DNA of 64,000 nt from CAWHQZ01 sp963831645. Its GTDB lineage: Bacteria; Pseudomonadota; Alphaproteobacteria; Rhizobiales; Aestuariivirgaceae. Both the position numbers and the translations under genes were made by a program. The DNA lies in assembly GCA_963831645.1 (NCBI GenBank), contig CAWHQZ010000006.1, positions 490,615-554,614 on the forward strand, read 5' to 3'. Below are positions 1 to 9,167 of the stretch, piece by piece. Numbering within the stretch: the stretch's first letter is position 1; the number at the start of each line of letters is the position of its first letter. The notes under the pieces were generated by a model. The model saw only the letters and a list, made by a program, of their open reading frames with translations, made no database searches and was not told the origin of the DNA.

Positions 1-119
1 TCATCGACATAGTTGCCCCTGCCCTGGACGAAGCGCACATCTTCGACACGCTTGCGCTTGCAGCCGATGCCCTGCAGCTTCTCGGCGCGGGCTTCAGACG
101 TCTCGGTGATCGCGTTCAT
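1..119 (-). CDS. coxL: CO dehydrogenase large (molybdopterin) subunit, N-terminal fragment
   Basis: Only the first 39 codons are present; the gene leaves the window at base 1. The peptide begins MNAITETSEARAEK and continues into GIGCKRKRVEDVRFVQGRGNYVDD, which matches the conserved start of the molybdenum-containing large subunit of aerobic CO dehydrogenases, where the RFxxGxGxYxDD stretch opens the first domain. Its ATG overlaps the coxS stop codon (ATGA), so the two are translationally coupled. The catalytic loop that separates form I from other family members is outside the window. The gene order C-M-S-L argues for form I, because form II clusters usually run S-L-M. Confidence 0.85.
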   Translation of the reverse strand, partial: MNAITETSEARAEKLQGIGCKRKRVEDVRFVQGRGNYVD

Positions 120-616
120 TCCGCAGCCTCCTTGACCTTGCCTCCGGCAACCTCGCCTGCCGCAGCCTGGATCGCCGTCACGATGTTCTGGTAGCCGGTG
201 CAGCGGCAGAGATTGCCGGAGATGCCGAGCCTGATCTCCTGCTCCGTAGGGTCCGGGTTCTCCTTCAGCAAACGGTAGGCGCGGGTGATCATGCCCGGCG
301 TACAGAAGCCGCATTGCAGGCCGTGATGCTCGCGGAATGCGTTCTGCAGCGGATGCAGCGTGCCGTCGGCGGCTGCCAGGCCTTCTATGGTGAGCACCTC
401 GGCGCCGTTTGCCTGCACGGCGAACACCGTGCAGGACTTCACCGACTTGCCGTCGAGATCGACGGTACATGCCCCGCAATGTGACGTCTCGCAACCGACA
501 TGCGGCCCGGTGAGGCGAAGCTGCTCGCGCAGGAAATGGATGAGCAGCGTGCGCGGCTCGACGTGCGCATCGACCTGCTTTCCGTTCACCTTCAACGCAA
601 TCTGGATCTTGGCCAT
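116..616 (-). CDS. coxS: CO dehydrogenase small subunit, two [2Fe-2S] clusters
   Basis: 166 aa, the usual length for the iron-sulfur subunit that passes electrons from the molybdenum centre in CoxL to FAD in CoxM. The N-terminal plant-ferredoxin-like domain has Cys42, Cys47, Cys50 and Cys62 (GCETSHCGAC motif). The C-terminal four-helix domain has Cys102, Cys105, Cys137 and Cys139 (QCGFC and LCRC). All eight cluster ligands are present, so the protein should be functional. It lies 13 bp after coxM and overlaps coxL by 4 bp, as expected for a co-transcribed heterotrimer. Related xanthine or aldehyde dehydrogenase small subunits share this fold; the neighbouring coxC favours CO dehydrogenase. 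Confidence 0.92.
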   Translation of the reverse strand: MAKIQIALKVNGKQVDAHVEPRTLLIHFLREQLRLTGPHVGCETSHCGACTVDLDGKSVKSCTVFAVQANGAEVLTIEGLAAADGTLHPLQNAFREHHGLQCGFCTPGMITRAYRLLKENPDPTEQEIRLGISGNLCRCTGYQNIVTAIQAAAGEVAGGKVKEAAE

Positions 617-629
617 GCGATTTCTCCGG

Positions 630-1493
630 TCAGGACGCGCGCGACCTGGCGCGCGCGAGGGCCCGTGCGAGCATCACTCCCGCCATTCTGGTGCGATAGG
701 CAGGAGTTCCGTGGCGGTCGGCGGCCGGCAAGGTGATCGCTTCGGCGGCGGCGACCGCCTGCTTTATGGTCGCCGCGTCAAGCGTCGATCCGACGATGAT
801 CTTTCCCGCTTCCCTGGCGAATAGCGGCGTGTCGGCGACGTTGGTGAGGCCGATCGCACAGGCGCCGATCTTCCCGCTTTTCAGGCTCATCACGACGGCT
901 GCAGCAGCCGTCGCATAGTCGCCGATCTTGCGCTTCAGTTTCTCGTAAGCGTAACCGTGCCCTGCCCAAGGAGTCGGGATGCGTATGGCGGTAAGAATCT
1001 CCCCACGCTTCAGGGCGGTCGCGTATGCGCCCTTGTAGAAGGAGCGCGCCGCCACGCGACGCTCGCCTGCCTTGCCGGTCAACTCGTACGCCGCATTCAA
1101 GGCGATCATCACGGCCGGCATGTCGTTGCCGGGGTCACCGTTGGCGACGTTGCCGCCGAGGGTTCCGGCGTAACGCACCTGCGGATCGGCGATCTGAAGC
1201 GCGGCCTCGCGCAGAAGCGGCGCCTTCGCGGCAAGGAGATCGGAGTCGATCACCTCGTGCTGGGTGACCATGGCCCCGATGACGATATCGCGGCCGTCGG
1301 CCCGGATGCGTTTGAGGCCGCCGATACCGGCAAGATCGACGAGATGGGAGGGTGTAGCCAGCCTGAGCTTCATCAGCGGGATCAGGCTGTGCCCGCCGCC
1401 GAGCGGGCGGGCATCGGCGCCGAGGCGGGCGAGCAGTGCGACGGCTTCCCTGACGGATTTGGGTCGATGGTAAGCGAAAGCGGGAGGGATCAT
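630..1493 (-). CDS. coxM: CO dehydrogenase medium (FAD-binding) subunit
   Basis: 287 aa, typical for the flavoprotein subunit of molybdenum hydroxylases. The start MIPPAFAYHRPKSVREAV is the family signature. The FAD-binding segments are visible as LGGGHSLIPLMKLRLA near residue 32 and TLGGNVANGDPGNDMPAV near residue 114. It accepts electrons from CoxS and hands them to the quinone pool. The chosen ATG is preceded by GGAG at 6-nt spacing; that ribosome site sits inside a 12-bp palindrome. It is the first structural gene of the C-M-S-L order, with a 138-bp regulatory-looking gap separating it from coxC. Confidence 0.92.
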   Translation of the reverse strand: MIPPAFAYHRPKSVREAVALLARLGADARPLGGGHSLIPLMKLRLATPSHLVDLAGIGGLKRIRADGRDIVIGAMVTQHEVIDSDLLAAKAPLLREAALQIADPQVRYAGTLGGNVANGDPGNDMPAVMIALNAAYELTGKAGERRVAARSFYKGAYATALKRGEILTAIRIPTPWAGHGYAYEKLKRKIGDYATAAAAVVMSLKSGKIGACAIGLTNVADTPLFAREAGKIIVGSTLDAATIKQAVAAAEAITLPAADRHGTPAYRTRMAGVMLARALARARSRAS

Positions 1494-1499
1494 GGCTTG

Positions 1500-1511
1500 C
1501 TCCGATCGGAG
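1500..1511 (-). promoter_or_regulatory. perfect palindrome containing the coxM ribosome binding site
   Basis: CTCCGATCGGAG is a perfect 12-bp palindrome, and its minus-strand GGAG is the only good Shine-Dalgarno match before the coxM ATG (6 nt away). In RNA the two halves could pair and hide the site, or the DNA palindrome could be an operator. Function is inferred only from position and symmetry. Confidence 0.4.
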
Positions 1512-1575
1512 GCCGATAATGGCCGTTTTTGAGTTGCCTGGACAACCCCGCGTTCACCAGCTGGCGCGCTGCCGC

Positions 1576-1604
1576 ACGAACGGCGGCAATTCTGCACGAA
1601 CTGC
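1576..1604 (-). promoter_or_regulatory. candidate LytTR-type direct repeat upstream of coxM
   Basis: On the minus strand, GCAGTTCGTGC and GCCGTTCGTGC lie as direct repeats 20 bp apart between coxC and coxM. Each 9-bp core (GCAGTTCGT, GCCGTTCGT) matches eight of nine positions of the published LytTR consensus [TA][AC][CA]GTTN[AG][TG]; LytTR sites are normally two such repeats spaced about two helical turns apart. The adjacent coxC encodes a MHYT-LytTR sensor, so it or a paralogue may bind here to control coxMSL. Binding is inference. Confidence 0.45.
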
Positions 1605-1619
1605 GTCAGCAGTGCTGAC
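1605..1619. promoter_or_regulatory. 7-bp inverted repeat GTCAGCA-G-TGCTGAC
   Basis: A perfect 7-bp dyad with a one-base centre lies directly next to the LytTR-like repeats and 13 bp after the coxC stop. It could be an operator, or an attenuator after coxC. There is no T-run, so an intrinsic terminator is unlikely. Confidence 0.35.
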
Positions 1620-1631
1620 CTTGCCGCAGCT

Positions 1632-2771
1632 TCACATGGCCTGAAGACCCAGCTGGGCCTTCAGCCCTCCGAAGCGGCTCCGGCTGACCGGGACGACGTA
1701 CGTATCATGTCCTGATAACTCGATCAGTCCGTGATCGCGGTCCCGCTTCAATCCCACTACCCGCTCGAGGTTGACGATGTGGCTGCGGTGGACGCGGATG
1801 AAGTGAGCATCATCCAGCCGGGCTTCCACCTGGCTGATCGGCAGCGGGCAGAAGAGCTTGGAGGTTCCGTCGAAGATGTAGGTGTAGTGCGCGTTGGCGT
1901 GGACCGCGACGACATCCTTGACGGGCAGGAATTGAGTAATTCCATCGCGGATCACCGGCAATCTGCGCATGGCTGCGGTCTGCCCCCTGCGGTGGACGTA
2001 GTTGTCGGGTGAAGCACGCTTTGGCTCGGTCAGTGCCGCGACAAGCGGATGGACCGAAATGTTCTCGGCAGGCCTGTCCTGGACAAGAGTGAGCAAAAAG
2101 ATGCCCGACACGCCGAACGCGACGACGGCGACGACGATGGCGAGCAGGTCCGTGGAAAGGCTGGGTGCGGTAATGATGGCTTCGCCATGCGGCGTTACCC
2201 TGAGGGCCGCCATGGCGGTGTAGTGCATGCCGGAAATGGCGCCTCCAAGGGCTGTGGCAGAAAGAATCAGCGGCGGACGGCCGCGCCGGCCGCCGGCGAG
2301 CAGCAGAGCGAGGCCCGATGTCGCGATTGCGATCGCCACGCTCGCGACGACGAGAGTTACATCGTGGGTCATATGAGCGCTCGCATGCAAGGCCCACATG
2401 CCGATGTAGTGCATGGCCACGATGCCCAGCCCCATGAAGACAGCCGCGGCGGCGAGGCGCGGCAGGGTGAGCCTTCCGGCGCTGGCGGCAAAGACTGCGA
2501 CCCCTACCACGATGACACACACGAGAAACGACAGGAGAGTCGGCAGCACGAGGTAGTCGACGCGGAAAGGCAGGTGTGCAGCCAGCATGGCGACAAAGTG
2601 CATCGACCAGATGGCGACGCCGAGCGACAGGGCGGCGCCTGCGAGAATGACGCTGCGGCGGACCCCGGCCGCGGCGGCGACCTGTACCGCCAAGCCGAGC
2701 CCCACGTAGGCGCCCTGGATCGCGACGGCAATCGACAGGGCCACGAGCCACGGCTCATGCGTTACGGGCAT
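1632..2771 (-). CDS. coxC: MHYT membrane sensor with LytTR DNA-binding domain, CoxC-like
   Basis: 379 aa. The N-terminal ~245 residues form a seven-helix MHYT sensor with three motif copies: MHFVAM (M57), MHYIGM (M120) and MHYTAM (M182). These are proposed to hold copper and to sense CO, O2 or NO. The C-terminal ~110 residues are a LytTR DNA-binding domain (LPVKDVVAVHANAHYTYIF, then FIRVHRSHIVNL). This architecture is characteristic of CoxB, CoxC and CoxH of Oligotropha; position just before coxM identifies it as CoxC. The start has a GGGGGAAG ribosome site. No coxB precedes it: the upstream gene is divergent. Direct CO sensing is a family hypothesis, not shown here. Confidence 0.85.
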   Translation of the reverse strand: MPVTHEPWLVALSIAVAIQGAYVGLGLAVQVAAAAGVRRSVILAGAALSLGVAIWSMHFVAMLAAHLPFRVDYLVLPTLLSFLVCVIVVGVAVFAASAGRLTLPRLAAAAVFMGLGIVAMHYIGMWALHASAHMTHDVTLVVASVAIAIATSGLALLLAGGRRGRPPLILSATALGGAISGMHYTAMAALRVTPHGEAIITAPSLSTDLLAIVVAVVAFGVSGIFLLTLVQDRPAENISVHPLVAALTEPKRASPDNYVHRRGQTAAMRRLPVIRDGITQFLPVKDVVAVHANAHYTYIFDGTSKLFCPLPISQVEARLDDAHFIRVHRSHIVNLERVVGLKRDRDHGLIELSGHDTYVVPVSRSRFGGLKAQLGLQAM

Positions 2772-3057
2772 TGCTTCCCCCAGAGGCTACCTCGAGCGTT
2801 CAGAGGACGACTATAGATCGACACCGGCGGCATGGCGAGCGGGCTTCCCAAGCTCCGTGTCGCTGGCGGATTGTGCCGCCCAGCGAAGTTTGGCTCTGTT
2901 GCGACCTTCCCTTTTGAGCTTTCTTCGCTGCTGGATCTATCGATTGAGCGGTGACCGCTTGCGCGATCTCAAACGCGCCTCAGCGATGTCCATCGCCAGT
3001 GACTGAGACAGCGCCGTAGCTCCCTGCCGGCGCGACGCGCCATGCTACAAAGCGGAT

Positions 3058-4101
3058 ATGGAGGAGCGGACCGGCAGACGGCTGCGTCTTTTGGCGAACC
3101 TGGTGGGCGTTGGCGCGGCGGCCGGCGTCGCCTACATGCCATTCATCAGCGATTCCCCTTCCGCCGCCATGGCGCTGAGATTTGCGGCCCAGGGGTCGCT
3201 CATTGTCCTGTTGACCTTTGGATTCGAGATATTCGTCGCCCAAGGGCCGGCAAGCGAGCCGTTGCGGCGCGCACCCTTCGCCGTGGTCCTTCTCATCAAG
3301 GCCCTGATTACCACCGTCCTGATCGTCATTGCGTATGTGATCGGGGCTGCGGTTCTGTTTCCTGAACGCTTTGCCGCTCAGGCACCGCTGCGGGAGCTAT
3401 TCAGAGATACCGGATACGCCCTTGCAGTCGCCGTGGCGTTACAGTTCATCCTCCTCGCTCGCACTCTTGTCGGCGGGCGGGTTCTTACCAATATCCTGCT
3501 GGGACGCTATCACCGGCCGCTCAGCGAGCAACAAATCTTCATGTTCATCGACGTCAGCGGCTCAACGGCGCTGGCCGAGAGACTTGGCGGTGTGGGCGCC
3601 TATTCGATGATCTCTCGCTTCTTCTTCGATGTGGCGCAGGAAACGGCGCGCTATGGCGGCGACACCCACGAGTACATCGGCGACGAGGTCGTGGTCACCT
3701 GGCCCCTGGAAGATGCAGGCAGCAACGTCCGCTGTCTCGACTGCTATTACGCCATTTGTGACCGGATGGCGCGCAACGTTCCCGCCTACACCCGTGATTT
3801 CGGTTTGGCTCCCGGGTTTCGGGTGAGCCTGCATGGCGGTCCGATCGTCGCCGGGGAATGCGGTGACGACAAGCGCGAGATCGTCTATTTCGGCGACACG
3901 ATCAACGCGGCGGCACGGATGCAGGAGGTCTGCAAGGAGCTTGGGCGCGCCTTGCTCGTTTCGGGCGAACTGTTGCGGCAGATGGACCTGCGCCCCGGAT
4001 ACTCTGCGATCAGCCTGGGCGAGGTAAAGCTGCGCGGCCGCGAGAAGGCGATCGAGCTCTTCACCGTCGAGCGCAAGGCTGCAACAGGAAAGGATGTCTG
4101 A
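3058..4101 (+). CDS. membrane-anchored class III adenylate/guanylate cyclase
   Basis: 347 aa. The N-terminal ~145 residues contain about four hydrophobic helices. The C-terminal catalytic domain starts at FMFIDVSGSTALAE and has the two metal-binding aspartates, Asp165 (FIDVSG) and Asp209 (YIGDEV). The NxxxR-type transition-state pair appears in DTINAAARM. It should make a cyclic nucleotide at the inner membrane; ATP versus GTP preference cannot be read reliably. It is divergent from coxC and its stop overlaps the ATG of the next gene (TGATG), so the two are co-transcribed. The membrane part does not match a named sensor domain that I recognise. Confidence 0.88.
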   Translation: MEERTGRRLRLLANLVGVGAAAGVAYMPFISDSPSAAMALRFAAQGSLIVLLTFGFEIFVAQGPASEPLRRAPFAVVLLIKALITTVLIVIAYVIGAAVLFPERFAAQAPLRELFRDTGYALAVAVALQFILLARTLVGGRVLTNILLGRYHRPLSEQQIFMFIDVSGSTALAERLGGVGAYSMISRFFFDVAQETARYGGDTHEYIGDEVVVTWPLEDAGSNVRCLDCYYAICDRMARNVPAYTRDFGLAPGFRVSLHGGPIVAGECGDDKREIVYFGDTINAAARMQEVCKELGRALLVSGELLRQMDLRPGYSAISLGEVKLRGREKAIELFTVERKAATGKDV

Positions 4102-4403
4102 TGCGTTGCTACTTCTACAAGTCATTCCGCCCCGGCTGACATTCACCAACGACATGACGGATGCCGAGGCGGCGATCATGCAGGAGCACTCCGCCTATTG
4201 GAGCCGGTTGCTTTCCAAGGGCAAGTGCGTTGCCTATGGACCAGTTCTGGATCCGGACGGCGCCTATGGCATCGCCATCGTCGAAGTGGCCGACGAAGCG
4301 GAGCATCGCCGGGAGCGACCCGGCGATCACTTCAGGGGCGGGCTTTCGTTTCGAGCTTCATTCGATGGATGCGACGGTGAGGCCACAGGTCGCGAAAGGC
4401 TGA
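4101..4403 (+). pseudogene. YciI-family protein, broken by two frameshifts
   Basis: Read across frames this is a ~100-aa YCII-domain protein: MRCYFYK, then IPPRLTFTNDMTDAEAAIMQEHSAYW and GPVLDPDGAYGIAIVEV, then IAGSDPAITSGAGFRFELHSM. The first shift (one base apparently missing) is near 4120 and the second near 4300. Without them the product fits the family well (YKLIPPR start, GSDP motif). The ATG overlaps the cyclase stop. Both lesions look like single-base losses, so a sequencing error is as likely as true decay. Function of this YciI group is unknown. Confidence 0.7.
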
Positions 4404-4404
4404 C

Positions 4405-4899
4405 TCAGGCCGGGGTAAGGGTGGCGGGTGAAATCAGAACTCCGAATTCCTTGCACCAGATGACGACGCTCCGGTAGCGGCCGAGGTCGGCGGCGGGCGG
4501 AATCATGTAGACTTGGCTGCCCTTGAATGCTCTGAGCCGTCCCAGATCGAGCTGGCCATTCGACTTGAAATCATCGCCGTCCTCGATCGGCGCCGCTTCG
4601 ACGAGATAGACATGGAAGCGTGGACCGGGACCGACTTCGAAGTCGTCGCCGAGGTGGACCAGCGCCGAACCGTCGCCTTGCCGGTAGAGCGTTGTGGTGC
4701 CCCTGCCCCAGTGGACCGGATCCGACGGGTTGGCGTGCCGGAAGGCGCCGGCGGCGAGCCGCTCGCGGGCGGCAGGCGGGAGCTGCTCGCTCGCAGCCTC
4801 GCGCAGGAACCAATAGGGATAAACGAATATGCCGAGCACGAAACCGAATGCGGCGCCGAGCGCGAGGCCCGCGATGACTGAGATGATGATGCGTTTCAT
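4405..4899 (-). CDS. DM13-domain membrane-anchored protein
   Basis: 164 aa from the chosen ATG (MKRIIISVIAGLALGAAFGF), which gives a clean N-terminal membrane anchor; an upstream in-frame ATG at 4947 adds 16 unlikely residues. The remainder is a DM13 domain, a predicted electron-transfer or sugar-binding domain: FHVYLVEAAPIEDGDDF, LRAFKGSQVYMIPP and VVIWCKEFGVLISPATL with the conserved tryptophan-cysteine. It should face the periplasm. It converges on the YciI gene, their stops one base apart. The biological role of bacterial DM13 proteins is not established. Confidence 0.8.
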   Translation of the reverse strand: MKRIIISVIAGLALGAAFGFVLGIFVYPYWFLREAASEQLPPAARERLAAGAFRHANPSDPVHWGRGTTTLYRQGDGSALVHLGDDFEVGPGPRFHVYLVEAAPIEDGDDFKSNGQLDLGRLRAFKGSQVYMIPPAADLGRYRSVVIWCKEFGVLISPATLTPA

Positions 4900-5086
4900 G
4901 ACCAGAGTATGCGCATCGACGGCTAGGATTTCCAATGCCGCGGACACATGGTGTCCATTGGCAATGGTTATGGAGCGCCTAGAGGCTCGGCCACGCCACG
5001 AAAGACGCGTTGTCGTACAATGCTGCGCATTACCTTATGGGCGAACGCCTGCCCTCGGGCAACGACCCGGGTGATGCCAGGTCGCT

Positions 5087-5101
5087 GAAAATGCAGTAGT
5101 G
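5087..5101 (+). repeat. 15-bp element upstream of the PrsW-like gene, copy 1
   Basis: gaaaatgcagtagtg occurs here and again at 14805-14819. In both cases the element ends exactly 28 bases before the start codon I chose (TTG at 5130, ATG at 14848), and the following bases are similar (aagttagca and taactgagca). Conserved spacing suggests a shared promoter element or 5' leader. Confidence 0.5.
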
Positions 5102-5129
5102 AAGTTAGCAGCACAGGGGAGGCCGGTCC

Positions 5130-6344
5130 TTGACCTTGCATTCGCGTTACGACCGTCTCCTGATGGGTTCGCCGCTTCGGCGGCGCAGCATATGCGTGGT
5201 GGTCAGCGCGCTGCTGTCGCTCGTGCTGCTCTTCGCCGCCATCGTTCAACTGAGCCTGTTCACCGGGCTGCACGCCGACGTGGGAGCGGTGTTCTTCCAG
5301 GCGCTTGCGCTGTCGAGCCTGCTCGCGCTGGTACCGCTCGCGGTGCTCTGGTTTCTCGATCGGCGCGAGCGCGAAACTCCCTGGCTGTTCGCGGCTGCCT
5401 TCCTGTGGGGCGGGTGCATCGCAACTGCAATCGCCCTGCCCTTCAACACGGCCTTCTTCCTGATGGTCGACGCATGGGTCGCGCAGAACCCGGGGATCAT
5501 CGAGGTCCTGGGTCCGAATGCGCCGCTCCTGATTGCGGCGCCGATTTCCGCACCGATCGTCGAAGAGTTCGCCAAGGCGTTGGGAGTGCTGCTGCTGTTC
5601 TGGCTGCTGCGTGCCGAGTTCGACAACATGCGTGATGGCCTCGTCTACGGCGCGTTGGTCGGCGCGGGGTTCAACTGGTTCGAATCGGCGCTCTATGTGG
5701 CGCAAGGCTACGCAAAGTTTGGCGTGGCGCCCTTTGGCTTGCAACTCGCCGGCCGCTACGCACTTTTCGGGCTCGGCGGACACGCGATGTTCACCGCCAT
5801 CTTCGGTGGCTTTCTCGGTTTTGCCATGCAGACGCGGCGAGCCTGGCTGCGCATCGCGGCTCCGTTGGCCGGTCTTGCCCTCGCCATTGCGGCGCACATG
5901 GTCAACAACGCGCTGCCCTTGTTGGCAGTGCTCTCCGGCCAGCAGGTCCCGGCGGACGGGCAGCTCCCCGACATCGGTTTTTTCGATGCCTTCGCGGCCG
6001 TAAGCCTGACTCAGCTCACTATATTCGTTCCGTTCCTGCTGATCGTGGCGCTCGCGCTCTGGCGCAGCGGCGTGTGGGAACGCCGGGTGATCCGCGAGGA
6101 GCTGGCGGAGGAAGTCGGGCGGGCGGTGAGCGCGGACGAATATCGGGACATCGTCAGGGACCGCATGCTGCGAACTCGTCGCATCATCCCGATGCACCCC
6201 CGCACCTCGGCTGCGCTCGTGAATGCACAGCACGAGCTGGCGTTCCGCAAGCGCCGGGTGCGGGAAGAGGGCGCCGATCCGAAAGAAGACATCCTGGTGG
6301 CCGGCTGGCGGGAGGATATCCGTCACTTGCGCAAGACGGTGTAG
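5130..6344 (+). CDS. PrsW-family intramembrane metalloprotease
   Basis: 404 aa with about nine membrane helices and the PrsW/Abi-type motif set in order: EEFAK (~143), NWFES (~181), HAMFT (~217) and HMVNN (~256). These glutamates and histidines would form the zinc site in the membrane. Family members cleave anti-sigma factors (Bacillus PrsW acts on RsiW) or are uncharacterised; the substrate here is unknown. The TTG start is supported by AGGGGAGG seven bases upstream; the next ATG is at 5163. A hydrophilic tail of about 90 residues follows the last helix. The promoter region carries the 15-bp repeated element. Confidence 0.85.
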   Translation: MTLHSRYDRLLMGSPLRRRSICVVVSALLSLVLLFAAIVQLSLFTGLHADVGAVFFQALALSSLLALVPLAVLWFLDRRERETPWLFAAAFLWGGCIATAIALPFNTAFFLMVDAWVAQNPGIIEVLGPNAPLLIAAPISAPIVEEFAKALGVLLLFWLLRAEFDNMRDGLVYGALVGAGFNWFESALYVAQGYAKFGVAPFGLQLAGRYALFGLGGHAMFTAIFGGFLGFAMQTRRAWLRIAAPLAGLALAIAAHMVNNALPLLAVLSGQQVPADGQLPDIGFFDAFAAVSLTQLTIFVPFLLIVALALWRSGVWERRVIREELAEEVGRAVSADEYRDIVRDRMLRTRRIIPMHPRTSAALVNAQHELAFRKRRVREEGADPKEDILVAGWREDIRHLRKTV

Positions 6345-6530
6345 GCCGGCTTCAGCCGAAGCCCGCTCGTTAAAGTCGCCCGCCGTCGGCACCGGCAGCC
6401 CAGACAGGCGCTCATATTAACCGCGCGCTAAGGCTCCCCGCGCAAACTGGACGCGGGCGAGCTTGCGCCGCAGGCCGCTTCCGCTTAAGTTCGGATAACG
6501 AGTGCCTATCCAGTGAGTGAGTGGCATATC

Positions 6531-7091
6531 ATGCCCACCCTCGGCCAGATCGATCGGCGCAGTTTCCTGCGCCTCCAGTTCGTCTTTCTCCTGCTGATCC
6601 TTGCAGCAATTTTCCTTGGCGCGATGGCGTTCGGCGCGGTGGGTGACGTTCCGGCCCTCCCCTACATCGGCCTGTTCATCACCTCGCTTATCGCCGGCAC
6701 GATGCTCCCATTCCTGCCCGCCTCATCCGAAATGGCCATGGCCGGATTGCTTGCGACGGAGGTCGGAGTGCCAATGCGGCTCATCGCCGCTGCCATCGTC
6801 GGCAACGTACTGGGCGCCTCGGCAAACTATTTTGTCGGATGGAACCTGGCGCGTTTGACCGGGCGCAACTGGTTTCCGATTTCGCCAACCGGGCTGCAGA
6901 GAACGACAGAACAGTTCCGGCGCTATGGCACCTGGCTTCTTCTTTTGTGCTGGCTTCCGACGGCTGGCGACGCAATCACCGTGGTTGCCGAACTCCTGCG
7001 AACCGATCTCCGTGTATTCCTGATCCTCACGGCGATCGGCAAAGCCTTCGGACACATCGCTGTCGCCAGCGGAGTTACCTGGATCACGTAG
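6531..7091 (+). CDS. YqaA-type DedA/VTT-domain membrane protein
   Basis: 186 aa from ATG (MPTLGQIDRRSF); an in-frame GTG at 6513 is an alternative. It is an integral membrane protein with YqaA hallmarks: IGNVLGASANYFVGWNLAR and RYGTWLLLLCWLPTAGDAITVVAELLR, the re-entrant loops with a conserved glycine, arginine and aspartate. DedA-superfamily proteins take part in membrane lipid recycling or proton-motive homeostasis; the YqaA branch has no proven function. The gene stands alone, with 164 bp before the ABC operon. Confidence 0.8.
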   Translation: MPTLGQIDRRSFLRLQFVFLLLILAAIFLGAMAFGAVGDVPALPYIGLFITSLIAGTMLPFLPASSEMAMAGLLATEVGVPMRLIAAAIVGNVLGASANYFVGWNLARLTGRNWFPISPTGLQRTTEQFRRYGTWLLLLCWLPTAGDAITVVAELLRTDLRVFLILTAIGKAFGHIAVASGVTWIT

Positions 7092-7254
7092 CTCCAGCCC
7101 CGCCCCCGGCGGTGCTGCGTTATCTCCCTTGAAGCTTTGAATGTTGGGATGATAGGCTGCCAAGCCAGCCCTCTGTTCGGTACGTGATCTGCGTATCGCG
7201 AACACCAGGACGACAACCTGGGATGCAAAACTCAAATCACAAGGGAGGATATGC

Positions 7255-8166
7255 ATGACCACGGATACCAGGAAAACCGCCGGACTCCGCGACATCGTCT
7301 CGTGGGTGGCGGCTTTTGCCTCGGCCGCCGGCCTTCTGGTGTCGGCTTCGAGCCTCGCCAGCGCTGAAGTCAAGACCCTGACGCCGGGCAAGCTCACCAT
7401 CGGCATGAACGGCGACATGCCCATGACTCAGATCAAGGACGGACAGCTCACCGGTACGGACGGCGAGCTCATGGTCTCCGTCGCCAAGAAAATCGGTCTC
7501 GAGCCCGCCCCGCAGCAGATGGACTGGGCCGCGCTGATCGAGGCCACCAAGCAGGGCAAGCTCGACATCATGCATGGCGCCATGGGCTGGCTCGAGGCGC
7601 GCACCAAGATCATGATCCTGAGCGAGCCCATCTACTATTTCGGCACTCTGCTCGCCCAGAAGGAGGAAAACAACTACACCACCTTTGCCGACATGAAGGG
7701 CCGAAAGGTCGGCACCGTCACCGGCTTTACGCTGGTGCCTGAGCTGAAGTCGGTGGAAGGCATCGGCGAGGTCAAGCTCTATGACACATCCGACGGCGTG
7801 ATGCAGGACCTGCTGGCCGGCCGGATCGACATGGCGATCCTCGATCCTCCCCTCGTCCAATACGCAATCTTCCAGCATCCCGAGTGGAAACTGAAGCAAC
7901 TCCCGGTTACGCCGGAGCCTGACAAATACCCGGTGATGTCGACGAAATACAATGTGATCTTCGGCATCAACAAGGACGCTCCGGAGCTTGCAGAGGCCGT
8001 CAACGCGGCGATCAAGAACATCTGGGCCGAATGCCAGAACGTGAAGGCCATGGCCAAATACGGTCTCGGCGATAAAGCCTGGTTCATCCCGCCGGAGAAC
8101 AACCCGCGCCTCGGCGTCGACCGGCCCGAGGACTACAAGGCGCCGACCGCCGATCACTGCTTCTGA
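7255..8166 (+). CDS. periplasmic amino acid-binding protein of an ABC transporter (SBP family 3)
   Basis: 303 aa. The signal peptide runs to about residue 42 (SLASAEVK). The mature part is a family 3 solute-binding protein: LTIGMNGDMPMTQIKDGQLTGTDGEL at the start, then DIMHGAMGWLEARTKIMILSEPIYYFG. The ATG has an excellent ribosome site, AGGGAGGA. It heads an operon with one ATPase, two permeases and an enolase-superfamily enzyme. Substrate is uncertain: most relatives bind polar amino acids or opines, and the linked enzyme hints at a ligand that is epimerised or dehydrated after uptake. Confidence 0.9.
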   Translation: MTTDTRKTAGLRDIVSWVAAFASAAGLLVSASSLASAEVKTLTPGKLTIGMNGDMPMTQIKDGQLTGTDGELMVSVAKKIGLEPAPQQMDWAALIEATKQGKLDIMHGAMGWLEARTKIMILSEPIYYFGTLLAQKEENNYTTFADMKGRKVGTVTGFTLVPELKSVEGIGEVKLYDTSDGVMQDLLAGRIDMAILDPPLVQYAIFQHPEWKLKQLPVTPEPDKYPVMSTKYNVIFGINKDAPELAEAVNAAIKNIWAECQNVKAMAKYGLGDKAWFIPPENNPRLGVDRPEDYKAPTADHCF

Positions 8167-8226
8167 TCCTCAGATTAACGTCTCGGCGGGCGCGTCACGT
8201 TACGGCCCGCCGGGTCGGGGTTGGGC

Positions 8227-9021
<795 letters not shown>

Positions 9022-9061
9022 CTGATCCAATGACGCGCGCAGCAGGAGGCGAGAAGTCGCC

Positions 9062-9152
9062 ATTGGCGTCCCCGCTTGCGCGGGGACGACGGTTGGTGAG
9101 GTGCGAGAGAAACCATCGTCATCCCCTCGTAAGAGGGATCCAATGAAGCGGC
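9062..9152. repeat. REP-like palindromic elements between ABC transporter genes
   Basis: GTCCCCGC-TTGC-GCGGGGAC (9068-9087) is a perfect 8-bp stem with a 4-nt loop. Just after it, catcgtcatcccctcgtaag followed by agggatccaatgaagcgg resembles the second half of the dispersed 'cgtcatcccc...gggatcca' palindromes common in Rhizobiales. A related pair is at 28880-28975. It splits the operon between ATPase and permease, so it may stabilise or attenuate the mRNA. Confidence 0.6.
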
Positions 9153-9167
9153 GAAGCCTTCTGCGCC

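Noticed and set aside
4968..6392. 474-codon minus-strand frame opposite the PrsW-like gene
   Set aside because: Its product is low-complexity and charge-rich with no motif, while the plus strand encodes a clear membrane protease.
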